35,980 nucleotides of DNA from an uncultured Pelagibacteraceae bacterium (GCA_902595125.1 CACJOY010000007.1:1-35980); one strand, 5' to 3'. Shown: positions 7,400-16,566, numbered from the stretch's first letter. Notes: generated by a model not told the origin, from the sequence alone. Translations and numbers: made by a program.

Positions 7400-8761
7400 T
7401 TAGTCAGCAAACAATACATCTGGCAACCATAAAGCAATGCCAGGAAACATATACATTAAAAACATTCCAAAAATAACAATACCTAAAAATGGCATGATGC
7501 CTTTAAATATCTCTAATAACTCAACGTTCGTTTTTTGAACTCCTTTTAAATAATAAGCCGACATGGCCATTGGAGGAGTTAAAAAGGATGTCTGTAAATT
7601 TAAAGCAATTAACATAGCAAAAAAATATGGGTTAACATTAAATATTTCAAGCAATGGTAAAAATATCGGTACAAATATAATTAAAATTTCTGTCCACTCT
7701 AATGGCCATCCTAAAAGAAAGATTATTATTTGAGTTATTATTAAAAATTGCCATGTAGTAATGTTTATTGATGTAAAGAAATGTTCAAATACTTCATGAC
7801 CTCCTAAATAAGAAAAAACAGAAGAAAAAGTCCATGATCCAATAAACAACCACATAATCATAGCAGTTGTCTTTGCTGTTAAAAAAACAGACTCTTTAAA
7901 ATTTTGCCATTTAAGAGTTTTATAAAACCAAGATAAGATTAATGCTCCAAAAGCTCCTGCTGCTGCAGCTTCTGCAGGGGTAGCAATGCCTGCTAAAATT
8001 GTACCAAGGACTAACATGATCAAACCAAACAAAGGTACAAAAGAAACTAATACTTCTTTTAAAATTTCTGCTCTTGGTGGAATATCTTCAGCTGGTGGCC
8101 TTGGTGCTATAGATGGGTTTAACCATGCTCTTGTAACTGCATATGCAATATATAATCCAGCTAACATTAATCCTGGGAAAATTGCAGCAGCGAATAATCT
8201 TAAAGGAGATAACTGTGCAATCACAGAATAAACAATCAACATAATACTTGGTGGAATTAAAATTCCCAAACAACCGCCACTACAAATTATTCCTGATGCA
8301 AATTTTTTATCATATCCTGCTTTGACCATAGCTGGCCAAGCTAATAAACCCATTAATGTTACTACAGCTCCAATAATTCCTGTTGCAGTGGAAAATAAAG
8401 TACATGTTATAAGTGCAGCTACCGCCATTGATGCTGGCAATCTATGTGCTGCTAATCTTATTGCAAAAAATAATTTAGCTACTATTCCTGCTCTCTCAAC
8501 CAAATATCCCATAAATAAAAAAAGTGGTACAGCTGTGAGCACGTTATTATCCATGACTGTGTAAGTGTTTTTTACAAATAAAGAAAATATTCTATTGTCA
8601 AAAAGGTGATCCATTAAAACTGGATCGTAATAAGCATAATAGCCAAAACCTATTCCCATAGCCATTAAAGTAAATGCTATAGGGAAACCTAATAACACCG
8701 CAAATAAAAACACTCCCATCATAAGAATTGCTACTTCTGGATTAGTAAGACTAAATAACAT
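7400..8761 (-). CDS. dctM: TRAP transporter large permease (DctM)
   Basis: The sodium-coupled translocation subunit of a tripartite ATP-independent periplasmic transporter. The 453 residues show about 12-13 hydrophobic helices and DctM signatures such as VPLFLFMGYLVERAGI, the GGCLGILIPPSIMLIVY loop and the ATPAEAAAAGAFGAL segment. The start (ATG 8759-8761) overlaps dctQ by 11 bases, indicating translational coupling, and the gene runs directly into the amidase gene. Confidence 0.95.
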   Translation of the reverse strand: MLFSLTNPEVAILMMGVFLFAVLLGFPIAFTLMAMGIGFGYYAYYDPVLMDHLFDNRIFSLFVKNTYTVMDNNVLTAVPLFLFMGYLVERAGIVAKLFFAIRLAAHRLPASMAVAALITCTLFSTATGIIGAVVTLMGLLAWPAMVKAGYDKKFASGIICSGGCLGILIPPSIMLIVYSVIAQLSPLRLFAAAIFPGLMLAGLYIAYAVTRAWLNPSIAPRPPAEDIPPRAEILKEVLVSFVPLFGLIMLVLGTILAGIATPAEAAAAGAFGALILSWFYKTLKWQNFKESVFLTAKTTAMIMWLFIGSWTFSSVFSYLGGHEVFEHFFTSINITTWQFLIITQIIIFLLGWPLEWTEILIIFVPIFLPLLEIFNVNPYFFAMLIALNLQTSFLTPPMAMSAYYLKGVQKTNVELLEIFKGIMPFLGIVIFGMFLMYMFPGIALWLPDVLFAD

Positions 8762-9335
8762 TGTTCTTATCCTCTGCTTGCGAAGTTCTCATTAAAATTT
8801 TATCTGTTTCCTCAGCAACAACCATTCTCGAAGGCCAAATGCCAGTCTTGATACAAATTATTGATCTGAACACTTCACTTACTCCCTGAATAATTAGCAT
8901 AACACCTGCTGCAGGGATCATAGATTTTACCATATAAATTTGAATTTGTGCTGGACTACTCCAGCTGGTCTCTTTAATTTTCCAAGCCTGTGCTGCATAT
9001 TCATAACCATAAAAAGCTAATGCTATAACTCCTGGAAAAAAGAAAATGAAATAGAGGACTAAATCTATCCATGCCTGAGTTCTTTGACTAAATAATCTAT
9101 AAATTACATCACCCCTTACATGAGCTTCTGTCGCTAAACAATATGCCCCTGACATCATTAATATTGCTCCATACATTTGCATACTAAAATCAAAATTCCA
9201 TAATGTAGGTGCATTAAAAGCATATGCCATTACTACTTCATAAACTGTACCTCCCATTAAAATAACAATGCACCAAGAAAAGGCCTTACCCATTGAGGTG
9301 CTTAATGTATCAGCAAATCTAATGTAGGATTCCAT
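8751..9335 (-). CDS. dctQ: TRAP transporter small permease (DctQ)
   Basis: Small membrane subunit of the same TRAP system: 194 residues with four predicted helices, the conserved E-A-H-V-R-G-D motif after helix 2 (about 81-87) and a C-terminal cytoplasmic tail. It lies between the binding-protein gene and dctM, with a hairpin terminator separating it from the binding protein. The start is ATG at 9333-9335. Confidence 0.92.
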   Translation of the reverse strand: MESYIRFADTLSTSMGKAFSWCIVILMGGTVYEVVMAYAFNAPTLWNFDFSMQMYGAILMMSGAYCLATEAHVRGDVIYRLFSQRTQAWIDLVLYFIFFFPGVIALAFYGYEYAAQAWKIKETSWSSPAQIQIYMVKSMIPAAGVMLIIQGVSEVFRSIICIKTGIWPSRMVVAEETDKILMRTSQAEDKNNVI

Positions 9336-9364
9336 ATTAATTTATAAGTATCTTAAATTTTGGT

Positions 9365-9399
9365 AAAAAAAAAGGGGGTTTTTCAACCCCCCTTTTTTT
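9365..9399 (-). terminator. hairpin terminator/attenuator between dctP and dctQ
   Basis: The repeat A-tract-GGGGGTT-loop-AACCCCC-C-T-tract spans 9365-9399, with GGGGG at 9374-9378 and the C6 run at 9387-9392. Read on the minus strand it is a GC-rich stem flanked by an A-run and ending in at least seven Ts. It lies 18 bases after the dctP stop and 29 bases before the dctQ start. It is symmetric enough to act on both strands. The likely effect is strong dctP expression with partial read-through into dctQM. Confidence 0.88.
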
Positions 9400-9417
9400 A
9401 AATCAATTTAAAGTTAA

Positions 9418-10575
9418 TTAGATTTTAACTTTTGCAATTGGACCAAACTCATTTTCATAAGCTAATTTGTAGTTCGGTTGATTCATCAACAGATACTTCA
9501 TTGTTCTCTTAGCATATGCTTTTTGAGATGCGATGATTTTCTTAAAGAAAGGATCTTTCTTAGAAAAATCACCAACAATTTTATCCCAACCTTTTAACTG
9601 TTCAGCTAAAATTGCATCAGATGTTTGGTATACGTTAACCTTGTGCTCGTTCATTAACTTAGCTAAATCTTGTGAATATCTAACTAAAGCTTTGAAATAG
9701 TTATCTGAGTTTGCAGCATAAGCAGCATTTTTCAAGATAGCTTGATGAGCAGGTGAAAGGCTATTGTATCTTTTCTTGTTCACCGGTATCTCAAACATTT
9801 CTTGAGACTGGTGGAAACTACCTAAATGGTAGTGTTTAGATACATCTTGCATTCCAAACTGTGAGTCTGATGTTGGGTTGTTAAATTCAGCAGCATCAAT
9901 CAAACCAGTTTTCATTGCTGGTTGAATTTCACCACCTGGTAATTGTCTTACGACCATTCCCATAGCAGTTAAAACGTTAGTCGCTAAACCAACTGTTCTA
10001 TACTTCATTCCTTTAACATCAGATACTTTTGTTACATTCTTTTTGAACCAACCAAAAGGCTGTGCTGGCATAGGCATATGAAAGAATCCGATATAATCGA
10101 ATCCTACAGAAGCTACTGCTTCATCATATAATTTTCTTCCTCCGCCATACTCCATCCATCCCATAACTTCTTGAGATGACATTCCGTATGAAGGACCAGT
10201 TCCAAAAAGTGAAGCAGCAGGATTTTTACCATACCAATATGCAGTCACCCAGTGACCCATATCTAGGTTACCATCACTGACAGCAGCTCCTATTTCTGAA
10301 GTTTTTACAACTGAACCTACTGGTTGAAGGTCAATCTTAAGTGAACCTCCAGACATTTCTTTTACCATATTACAGTAGTCACCAGCCATTTCAAAAAAGA
10401 TGTTAGCGCCTGAAGGCCAAGCTGCTTGCATCTTTAATGTTACATGACCGTCTGCTCTTGCAATGTTTGGCATTGCAACAGTAGCTGCAGCAACAGCTCC
10501 AGCTTTAGCAGCAGTTTTAAAGAACTTTCGTCTTGAAGATGTTTTAATCTTCAATGATTTATTTTCTTTTGTCAT
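9418..10575 (-). CDS. dctP: TRAP transporter solute-binding protein (DctP family), Tat-exported
   Basis: Periplasmic substrate-binding subunit, 385 residues. The N-terminus carries a twin-arginine signal (SRRKFF, arginines 15-16, then an Ala-rich stretch and cleavage near ARA-DG at 41). The mature part has the DctP fold signatures KMQAAWPSGANIFFE near the start, YRTVGLATNVLTAMG and the GEIQPAMKTGLIDAAEF hinge segment. It resembles the TakP-like group that binds 2-oxo or 2-hydroxy acids, which fits the neighbouring hydroxy-acid enzymes; the ligand is inferred. A good AGGAG sits 5 bases before the ATG. Confidence 0.94.
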   Translation of the reverse strand: MTKENKSLKIKTSSRRKFFKTAAKAGAVAAATVAMPNIARADGHVTLKMQAAWPSGANIFFEMAGDYCNMVKEMSGGSLKIDLQPVGSVVKTSEIGAAVSDGNLDMGHWVTAYWYGKNPAASLFGTGPSYGMSSQEVMGWMEYGGGRKLYDEAVASVGFDYIGFFHMPMPAQPFGWFKKNVTKVSDVKGMKYRTVGLATNVLTAMGMVVRQLPGGEIQPAMKTGLIDAAEFNNPTSDSQFGMQDVSKHYHLGSFHQSQEMFEIPVNKKRYNSLSPAHQAILKNAAYAANSDNYFKALVRYSQDLAKLMNEHKVNVYQTSDAILAEQLKGWDKIVGDFSKKDPFFKKIIASQKAYAKRTMKYLLMNQPNYKLAYENEFGPIAKVKI

Positions 10576-10580
10576 TATTT

Positions 10581-10602
10581 CTCCTCTAATAGTTAATTAA
10601 CT
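10581..10602 (-). promoter_or_regulatory. dctP ribosome binding site and upstream palindrome
   Basis: Minus-strand AGGAG (10581-10585) is a strong Shine-Dalgarno 5 bases from the dctP ATG. Just upstream is a perfect 12-base palindrome, AGTTAATTAACT (10591-10602). The palindrome could be an operator, but its AT-rich sequence makes chance likely. The whole 10576-10693 gap probably contains the dctP promoter; no convincing -35/-10 pair was found. Confidence 0.45.
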
Positions 10603-10693
10603 AAAATAATTTAAACATAGAATTGGTAGAGAGTCTTTCTAAAAAAAAGCGTAGATGTCGCAGAAACTGAATTTTTTACAATCTGAGGTAGTA

Positions 10694-11647
10694 TTAATTT
10701 ACTTTATTTACACAATTTCCTGATTTAAAAAATTCGTCGATATTATCTATAGCTAAATTAGCCATTGCAATTCTTGTATCCTTTGTTGCGCTTCCAAGAT
10801 GAGGCAAAATAAAAGCTGATTTTATTTTTGAATAACCTGGATTTAAATTTGGTTCATTTTTATATACATCTAATCCAACTGCATAAATTTTTCTTCTATT
10901 CAAAGCATCAATAAGAGCTTCATCATCAACTATATCACCTCTAGCAACGTTAGTAATGACTGCACCTTTTGGAAAATGCTCCACAGTTTCTTTATTAATC
11001 ATATTCTCTGTCTCTTTTGTTGCAGGACAACAGATAGATAGTACATCTGAAACAGCAAAAAGACTTTTTATGTTGTCGTGATAGATTGCGCCATTTTCTT
11101 TATCATCTTTTAATTTTGATCGATTGTGATAATGAATTATCATTCCTAATGATTTAGCAATCTTAGCAATTTTTTGTCCAATTCTACCCATTCCTAAAAT
11201 ACCTAATCTTGTGCCAGTTAACTGTTTACCAATTAAGTAGTCTGCTGACCATTTCCAGCCACCTTCTCTCGCAGACTCTATTCCTTCTGCAGCTCTTCTG
11301 CATGCACCCAAAATCAATAAAATTCCAATTTCAGCTGTAGCATCAGATAGTACTTCTGGGGTGTTTGTAACTATAATGCCTCTTTTTTTTGCAGCTTCTA
11401 AGTCTATATTTCCAAAACCCACTGCAAAATTTGAAATAATTTTTATAGTGTCAGGTAATTTATTAATAGTTTCCTCATCCATCTTGTCAGTTAGTGATGT
11501 TAATATTCCATCACAACCATTGCTCATCTTTATTACTTTGGACTGTGAATAGAGTTCATCATTTGGATTAAATGTTGGTTTAAAGGTTTTTAAAGCTTTG
11601 TCTTCACTTTCTTTAATTAATTTTCGAGTTATCAAAATTTTTTTCAT
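10694..11647 (-). CDS. D-2-hydroxyacid dehydrogenase (glyoxylate/hydroxypyruvate reductase-like)
   Basis: NAD(P)-dependent oxidoreductase that reduces 2-keto acids to D-2-hydroxy acids, or the reverse. The 317 residues show the nucleotide-binding GILGMGRIG (149-157) and the catalytic trio R236 (NVARGDIVDD), E265 (KNEPNLNPGY) and H283 (LPHLGSAT). The arginine shortly after the glycine motif that favours NADPH may be R177 in YHNRSK. It lies 13 bases downstream of the GlcD-like gene. Glyoxylate, hydroxypyruvate and 2-ketogluconate are possible substrates. Confidence 0.9.
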   Translation of the reverse strand: MKKILITRKLIKESEDKALKTFKPTFNPNDELYSQSKVIKMSNGCDGILTSLTDKMDEETINKLPDTIKIISNFAVGFGNIDLEAAKKRGIIVTNTPEVLSDATAEIGILLILGACRRAAEGIESAREGGWKWSADYLIGKQLTGTRLGILGMGRIGQKIAKIAKSLGMIIHYHNRSKLKDDKENGAIYHDNIKSLFAVSDVLSICCPATKETENMINKETVEHFPKGAVITNVARGDIVDDEALIDALNRRKIYAVGLDVYKNEPNLNPGYSKIKSAFILPHLGSATKDTRIAMANLAIDNIDEFFKSGNCVNKVN

Positions 11648-11660
11648 GAATTTGTATTGT

Positions 11661-13034
11661 TTAATTTAAATCAAATATTTTACCTGGATTCATTATATTA
11701 TTTTGATCGATACTTCTTTTTATTGATTTCATTAATGGAATATTGTCACCGTGCTCTTTTAATAAGTAGGTTTTTTTATGCAAACCAATTCCATGCTCAC
11801 CTGTTACTGTGCCATTTAATTCTAGAGTCTTTTTTATTAATAAGTCACTAAAATCTCTAATCATTTTATATGTTTCTTTCTGAGCTGGATCATAGGGCAA
11901 AAGCACATGAAAATTCCCATCTCCTAGATGGCCAACCATAGGTGCCCTTAATCCAAATTTTTTTGTTTGCTCCTCTGCAAAATTAACACACTCAGTAATT
12001 TTGGAGATCGGGAGACATACGTCTGTAGAATAAACTCTTCCATTATTTATTAATGCTTTAACAGAGTAGTAAACATCCCATCTGGCTCTCCAAAGTTTAT
12101 TTCTTTCCTCTAAATCTTTAGCCCATTTAAATGAACTTCCATTATTTTCATTTGAAATTTCCTCTACAACTTTAATATTTTCTTTATTCGATAATTCGGA
12201 TCCATGAAATTCAAAAAATAATGTAGGCACTGCTTCAACATCTTTCAAATTCGAATATTTTATACTAATGTCCATTTGATCTTTATTTAACATTTCAATT
12301 CTTGCTATTGGTACACCGTATTGGATTACTTGTTGAGCAGTCTGCACTGCATTCTCTAACGATGGGAAGTGACATACTGCACTCATGATGCTTTCTGGAA
12401 TCGGAGATAATCTTAATTGAACTTCAGTTATAATACCTAGAGTGCCTTCTGAACCAATAAAAAGATTTGTTAAATTATAACCTGCTGAAGTTTTTTTCGT
12501 TCTACTTCCGGTTTTAATTATGTCACCATTTGGCAGCACAACAGTAAGACCAGTTATCACTGTTTTCATTGTACCGTATTTGACTGCCATAGTGCCTGAG
12601 GCTGATGTAGCCGCCATTCCACCTATTGCTGCATTAGCACCTGGATCAATTGGGAAAAAAACTCCATCCTCTCTTAGATAGTCATTTAGTTGTTCTTTAG
12701 TGACACAAGCTTGTACTCTACAATCAAAATCGTCAACATTAACATCTAAAATTTTATTCATTTTTTCCAAACAAATAGTTATTCCTTTATCATTACCAAC
12801 TACATTTCCTTCTAAAGATGTTCCTGTGCCAAAAGGAACTACAGGAATTTTATGTTCATTACATAATCTTAATATTTTTGAAACTTCCTCATTTGTTTCA
12901 GGAAATACCACTGCTTTAGATAAAACAGGATCATAAGTATCTTCTCCTCTTGCATAATTAGTTCTTGTGGATACGGAAGTTGAGTATCTTCCATTGAAAA
13001 TTTTTTTTAACTCAATTTCTACTTGTTCAAACAT
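11661..13034 (-). CDS. FAD-linked oxidase, GlcD / D-lactate dehydrogenase type
   Basis: Flavoprotein of the vanillyl-alcohol-oxidase fold that oxidises D-2-hydroxy acids (glycolate, D-lactate, D-2-hydroxyglutarate). In 457 residues it has an N-terminal FAD-binding domain with VPFGTGTSLEGNVVG and the DPGANAAIGGMAATSASG loop, and a C-terminal FAD-oxidase domain ending with GEHGIGLHKKTYL and MNPGKIFD. No glcE or glcF is adjacent, so it is probably a stand-alone LDHD-type enzyme. It is located between the aminotransferase and the D-2-hydroxyacid dehydrogenase. Confidence 0.92.
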   Translation of the reverse strand: MFEQVEIELKKIFNGRYSTSVSTRTNYARGEDTYDPVLSKAVVFPETNEEVSKILRLCNEHKIPVVPFGTGTSLEGNVVGNDKGITICLEKMNKILDVNVDDFDCRVQACVTKEQLNDYLREDGVFFPIDPGANAAIGGMAATSASGTMAVKYGTMKTVITGLTVVLPNGDIIKTGSRTKKTSAGYNLTNLFIGSEGTLGIITEVQLRLSPIPESIMSAVCHFPSLENAVQTAQQVIQYGVPIARIEMLNKDQMDISIKYSNLKDVEAVPTLFFEFHGSELSNKENIKVVEEISNENNGSSFKWAKDLEERNKLWRARWDVYYSVKALINNGRVYSTDVCLPISKITECVNFAEEQTKKFGLRAPMVGHLGDGNFHVLLPYDPAQKETYKMIRDFSDLLIKKTLELNGTVTGEHGIGLHKKTYLLKEHGDNIPLMKSIKRSIDQNNIMNPGKIFDLN

Positions 13035-13072
13035 AATAGTAATATTAGTAAAAAATAGTTTAAAAATACAGC

Positions 13073-14239
13073 TTATTTAGTCAGCATTTTCTTTACGTTT
13101 TCTAAAGCTTGGGAAATATTATCTCTGGATGCTGCAAAACTAAATCTAACATAATCATTACAAGTTTTACCAAATGCAGTTCCAGGAACAATTGCTACTC
13201 CTGCTTCATGCATTGCTTTTTTACAAAACTCAGCCCCTGTCATTCCAGTACCTTTTACATTTGGAAATGCGTAGAAAGCACCACCAGGTAAACTGCATTC
13301 AACTCCTGGAAGATCATTTAAACCTTTGTGAATTAAGTCTCTTCTTTGAGTAAATTTTACCATCATAGCGTCAATTGAATCATCTGGTCCATCAAGAGCA
13401 GCTATGCCTGCAAATTGTGCAGCAGCATTTACACATGAAACACTGTTGATTAAAAGTTTATTTACATGTGGAACTAACTCTTTAGGCCAAAAACTCCAAC
13501 CCAATCTCCATCCTGTCATTGAATAAGCTTTGCTCCATCCTTCTAACACTATTAATCTTTCTCTTAATTCTGGATAATTAAAAAATGTTGGCATTTCCTT
13601 ATTATCAAAAATTTGTCTACTATAAATTTCATCACTAAGAATAGTAACATGAGGGTATTTTTTTAATCCTTCAGCTAGTACATCTATGTCGGATTTTTCA
13701 ACAAAACTTCCAGTTGGATTATTTGGATTAATTAAAATTAATAATCTGGTTTTATCTGTGATTAGAGATAAAATTTTTTCAGGATTAAATCTTAAATCTT
13801 TATCTTCTGTTAAATCATAAGGAACAGGTGTTGATCCTGTATAATTAATCATGGACTCATATATTGGAAAAGCAGGTGTTGGGTGAATAATTTCTGCACC
13901 AGGCTCACCAAAACATTGAATTGCGTAAGTCATTGTTGGTTTTCCACCCGGCATGATTAGAATTCTCTCAAAATCTACATCTGTGTTGTAACGTTTTTTA
14001 ATCCATCTTGTTACAGCTTGTCTACATTCAGGAATACCATTTGACATTACATACCCATGATGACCATCATCTAAGGCTTTTTTTGCAGCATCAACAACAT
14101 GTTTAGGTGTTTTGAAATCGGGCTGACCCAAGCCTAAATGTATCATTGGATTTCCTTTTGCTTCCAATGCTTTCGCTTCAGCCAATACACTAAATGCAGT
14201 TTCTGTTCCCAAGTTTTCTAAATTTTTTGCTAATTTCAT
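13073..14239 (-). CDS. class I/II PLP aminotransferase
   Basis: Fold-type I aminotransferase, 388 residues. The Schiff-base lysine is K237 in GWSKAYSMTGWRLGW. NPNNPTG (171-177) and D203 in SDEIYS bind the cofactor, and a C-terminal arginine in YVRFSFAAS should bind the substrate carboxylate. It resembles AspC-like and alanine/2-oxo-acid aminotransferases. In this operon it probably transaminates the keto acid made by the flavoenzymes, for example glyoxylate to glycine or pyruvate to alanine; that is inference. It starts 15 bases after the FMN dehydrogenase gene. Confidence 0.92.
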   Translation of the reverse strand: MKLAKNLENLGTETAFSVLAEAKALEAKGNPMIHLGLGQPDFKTPKHVVDAAKKALDDGHHGYVMSNGIPECRQAVTRWIKKRYNTDVDFERILIMPGGKPTMTYAIQCFGEPGAEIIHPTPAFPIYESMINYTGSTPVPYDLTEDKDLRFNPEKILSLITDKTRLLILINPNNPTGSFVEKSDIDVLAEGLKKYPHVTILSDEIYSRQIFDNKEMPTFFNYPELRERLIVLEGWSKAYSMTGWRLGWSFWPKELVPHVNKLLINSVSCVNAAAQFAGIAALDGPDDSIDAMMVKFTQRRDLIHKGLNDLPGVECSLPGGAFYAFPNVKGTGMTGAEFCKKAMHEAGVAIVPGTAFGKTCNDYVRFSFAASRDNISQALENVKKMLTK

Positions 14240-14254
14240 TTTAATGTATCCCTT

Positions 14255-15406
14255 CTATTTTCTATAAATTAATTTTGAATTATCTAATTCTTTTAAATTT
14301 TTACAACCCATCAATACCATATTTCTACTAATTTCATCATGCATGTTTTTCAATAAATGTTCAACTCCTTGCTGTCCACCTGCGGCCAAAGAGAACAAAA
14401 ACATTTTTCCAAAACTACATGCAGTGGCACCAGCTGCAATTGCTTTTAATACATGAGTACCTCTTCTTACGCCTCCATCTAATATTATCTCTAATTTATC
14501 TCCAACAGCATCGGAAATAGCTTTAATTTGGTCAAATGGTGCTCTAGAACCGTCTAGTTGTCTACCCCCATGATTTGAAATCATTATAGCAGTACATCCA
14601 ATATCAATAGCTCTTTTTGCATCCTCTACTGACATCACACCTTTTAAAGCAAAAGGTCCATTCCATTTTTTTGCACAATATTCTGCATCTTTCCAACCCA
14701 TTGCAGGATCATATTGCTCATTAATATATTCAATAACCGATTTAGAAATACTAGTTCCTTTGTCTGTTTTTTTTTTAACATTTGATAATTCAAATTTTTT
14801 ACCTGTTAAATAGTTAAAAACCCATCTAGGACGCATTGCAAAACTCATTAAACTTCTAAGTGTAAGTTTTGGTGGGGTGGTAAATCCTGTTCTATGATCT
14901 TTTTCTCTATTACCAGCAACTAACGTATCTACTGTTAGACACATGGCATCAAAACCTGATCTTCTTGATCTATCTATTAAATCATCTGAAATCGATCTAT
15001 CTTTATGAACATAAAGTTGGAATAACTTTGGTCCGCTGGATATATTAGATACCTCTTCAATAGTGTTATTCCCCATTGAAGACATACTATAAAAAGTATT
15101 GAATTTTTCAGCTGCTCTAGCTGAAGCTCTATCTCCATCTGGATGATAAAGTCTTTGCATAGCTGCTGGCGAAAGAAAAATAGGCATATCTATTTTACGT
15201 CCAAACAATGTAGTTGATAAATCAGGTTTACCTACGCTTGCCAGAATATTTGGAACTAAGTCACAATCTTCAAATGAATTAGTATTTCTTCTAAGAGTTG
15301 ACTCATCATCAGCGCCTCCATCTATGTAATGAAAAATTGGTGCCGGTAGTTTTTTTTTTGCTATCCTTCTAAAGTCTTCAAAATTATAGCAATTTTTTAA
15401 ACTCAT
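14255..15406 (-). CDS. FMN-dependent alpha-hydroxy-acid dehydrogenase (LldD/glycolate oxidase family), copy B
   Basis: TIM-barrel flavoenzyme that oxidises L-2-hydroxy acids to 2-keto acids. The 383 residues carry the full active-site set by comparison with glycolate oxidase: Y27 (HYIDGGADDE), Y132 (LYVHKDR), D160 (LTVD), K255, H279 and R282 (SNHGGRQLDG), and the FMN-phosphate loop DGGVRRGTH (310-318). Its ATG overlaps the stop of the upstream copy by one base (TAATG). The two proteins are the same length and align without gaps in the stretches compared, so this is a tandem duplication. Confidence 0.94.
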   Translation of the reverse strand: MSLKNCYNFEDFRRIAKKKLPAPIFHYIDGGADDESTLRRNTNSFEDCDLVPNILASVGKPDLSTTLFGRKIDMPIFLSPAAMQRLYHPDGDRASARAAEKFNTFYSMSSMGNNTIEEVSNISSGPKLFQLYVHKDRSISDDLIDRSRRSGFDAMCLTVDTLVAGNREKDHRTGFTTPPKLTLRSLMSFAMRPRWVFNYLTGKKFELSNVKKKTDKGTSISKSVIEYINEQYDPAMGWKDAEYCAKKWNGPFALKGVMSVEDAKRAIDIGCTAIMISNHGGRQLDGSRAPFDQIKAISDAVGDKLEIILDGGVRRGTHVLKAIAAGATACSFGKMFLFSLAAGGQQGVEHLLKNMHDEISRNMVLMGCKNLKELDNSKLIYRK

Positions 15407-16557
15407 TATTTTCTAAATCTCAAATTACCTCGATTTAGATCACTAATTTTTGTACAACCCATTAATTTCATATCTCTTACTAATTCTGCCTTATATTTTT
15501 CTATAGCTCTTTCAACACCGGCTTGACCTCCGGCTGCTAAAGCATAAAGATATAATCTTCCCCCTGAACAAGCTTTGGCACCTAATGATAAAGCTTTAAG
15601 CATATGTGTGCCTCTATGAATTCCACCTTCACATATCACGTCTAATTTATCACCAACTGCATCAACAATTTCTGCAAGTTGATCAAAAGGCGCTCTAGAT
15701 CCATCTAACTGTCTTCCACCATGATTTGAAACCATTATGCCTGTGCATCCTATGTCTACAGCTCTTTTTGCATCTTCTACACTCATAATTCCTTTGAGTG
15801 CGAAATGACCTCCCCATTTAGAACAAAGATTTTCAGCGTCTTTCCAATTCATAGATTGATCCAACATAGTTGAAAAATAATTTCCGATTGATGAGTTAAC
15901 ATCGGTTCCTTCTTTCACAAAATCTTGTAAATGAGGTAATTCAAACTTACCTTTTGTTAAATAATTAATTCCCCACATCGGTTTAGTAGCAAAACTATAT
16001 AAACTTGCTAAAGTTAACTTTGGTGGAGAAGTAAATCCTGTTCTTAAGTCTCTCTCTCTATTTCCTCCAGTAATAGTATCAACTGTTAAAGCCATCACAT
16101 CAAAATTTGCAGCTTTTGCCCTCTCTAAACAAGAGTCGTTTAAACCTCTGTCTTTATGAAAATAAAACTGAAACATTTTTGGAGTATCAATCATTGATGA
16201 TATCTCTTCTACGCTAACCGTTGCTAGCGCTGAAACACCAAACATAGTATTGAATTTTTTTGCTGCTTTACCAACTGCTCTCTCGCCATCATAATGAAAA
16301 AGCCTTTGAAGTGCTGTTGGAGAAAGGTAAAATGGTAAATCTAATTTTTTACCAAATATAGTTGTTGATAAATCTACATTCTCAACTCCTCTCAAAACAT
16401 TAGGAACTAAATCAACATCATCAAAAGCACTTGTATTTCTAGCATAAGTGATTTCATCATCTGCTGCGCCATCAATATAATGGAAAATAGGTGATGGTAA
16501 TTTTTTTTTTGCTAGCTTTCTAAAATCACTATAATTGTGACAATTGTTTAAATTCAT
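15406..16557 (-). CDS. FMN-dependent alpha-hydroxy-acid dehydrogenase (LldD/glycolate oxidase family), copy A
   Basis: First of the tandem pair, 383 residues. It has Y27, Y132, D160, K255, H279 and R282 at the same positions as its neighbour, and SNHGGRQLDGSRAPFDQ is identical. It differs in the FMN-phosphate loop (EGGIHRGTH, with Glu and His where the neighbour has Asp and Arg) and in the barrel segment around 108-115, suggesting a different substrate. It lies 9 bases downstream of the PagL-like gene and opens the hydroxy-acid gene run. The start is ATG at 16555-16557. Confidence 0.94.
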   Translation of the reverse strand: MNLNNCHNYSDFRKLAKKKLPSPIFHYIDGAADDEITYARNTSAFDDVDLVPNVLRGVENVDLSTTIFGKKLDLPFYLSPTALQRLFHYDGERAVGKAAKKFNTMFGVSALATVSVEEISSMIDTPKMFQFYFHKDRGLNDSCLERAKAANFDVMALTVDTITGGNRERDLRTGFTSPPKLTLASLYSFATKPMWGINYLTKGKFELPHLQDFVKEGTDVNSSIGNYFSTMLDQSMNWKDAENLCSKWGGHFALKGIMSVEDAKRAVDIGCTGIMVSNHGGRQLDGSRAPFDQLAEIVDAVGDKLDVICEGGIHRGTHMLKALSLGAKACSGGRLYLYALAAGGQAGVERAIEKYKAELVRDMKLMGCTKISDLNRGNLRFRK

Positions 16558-16566
16558 CTTAGGATA

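Noticed and set aside
7986..8564. Two plus-strand frames of about 80 codons inside dctM
   Set aside because: They run antisense to well-conserved DctM helices and have no independent start signals or recognisable content.
10591..10602. Operator-like palindrome AGTTAATTAACT
   Set aside because: Perfect but entirely AT-centred, so it could easily occur by chance here; noted within the dctP upstream entry but not promoted to a finding.
10640..10665. Possible terminator before dctP (GCG...CGC followed by eight Ts on the minus strand)
   Set aside because: Only three base pairs can form before the T-run, too weak to call a terminator.
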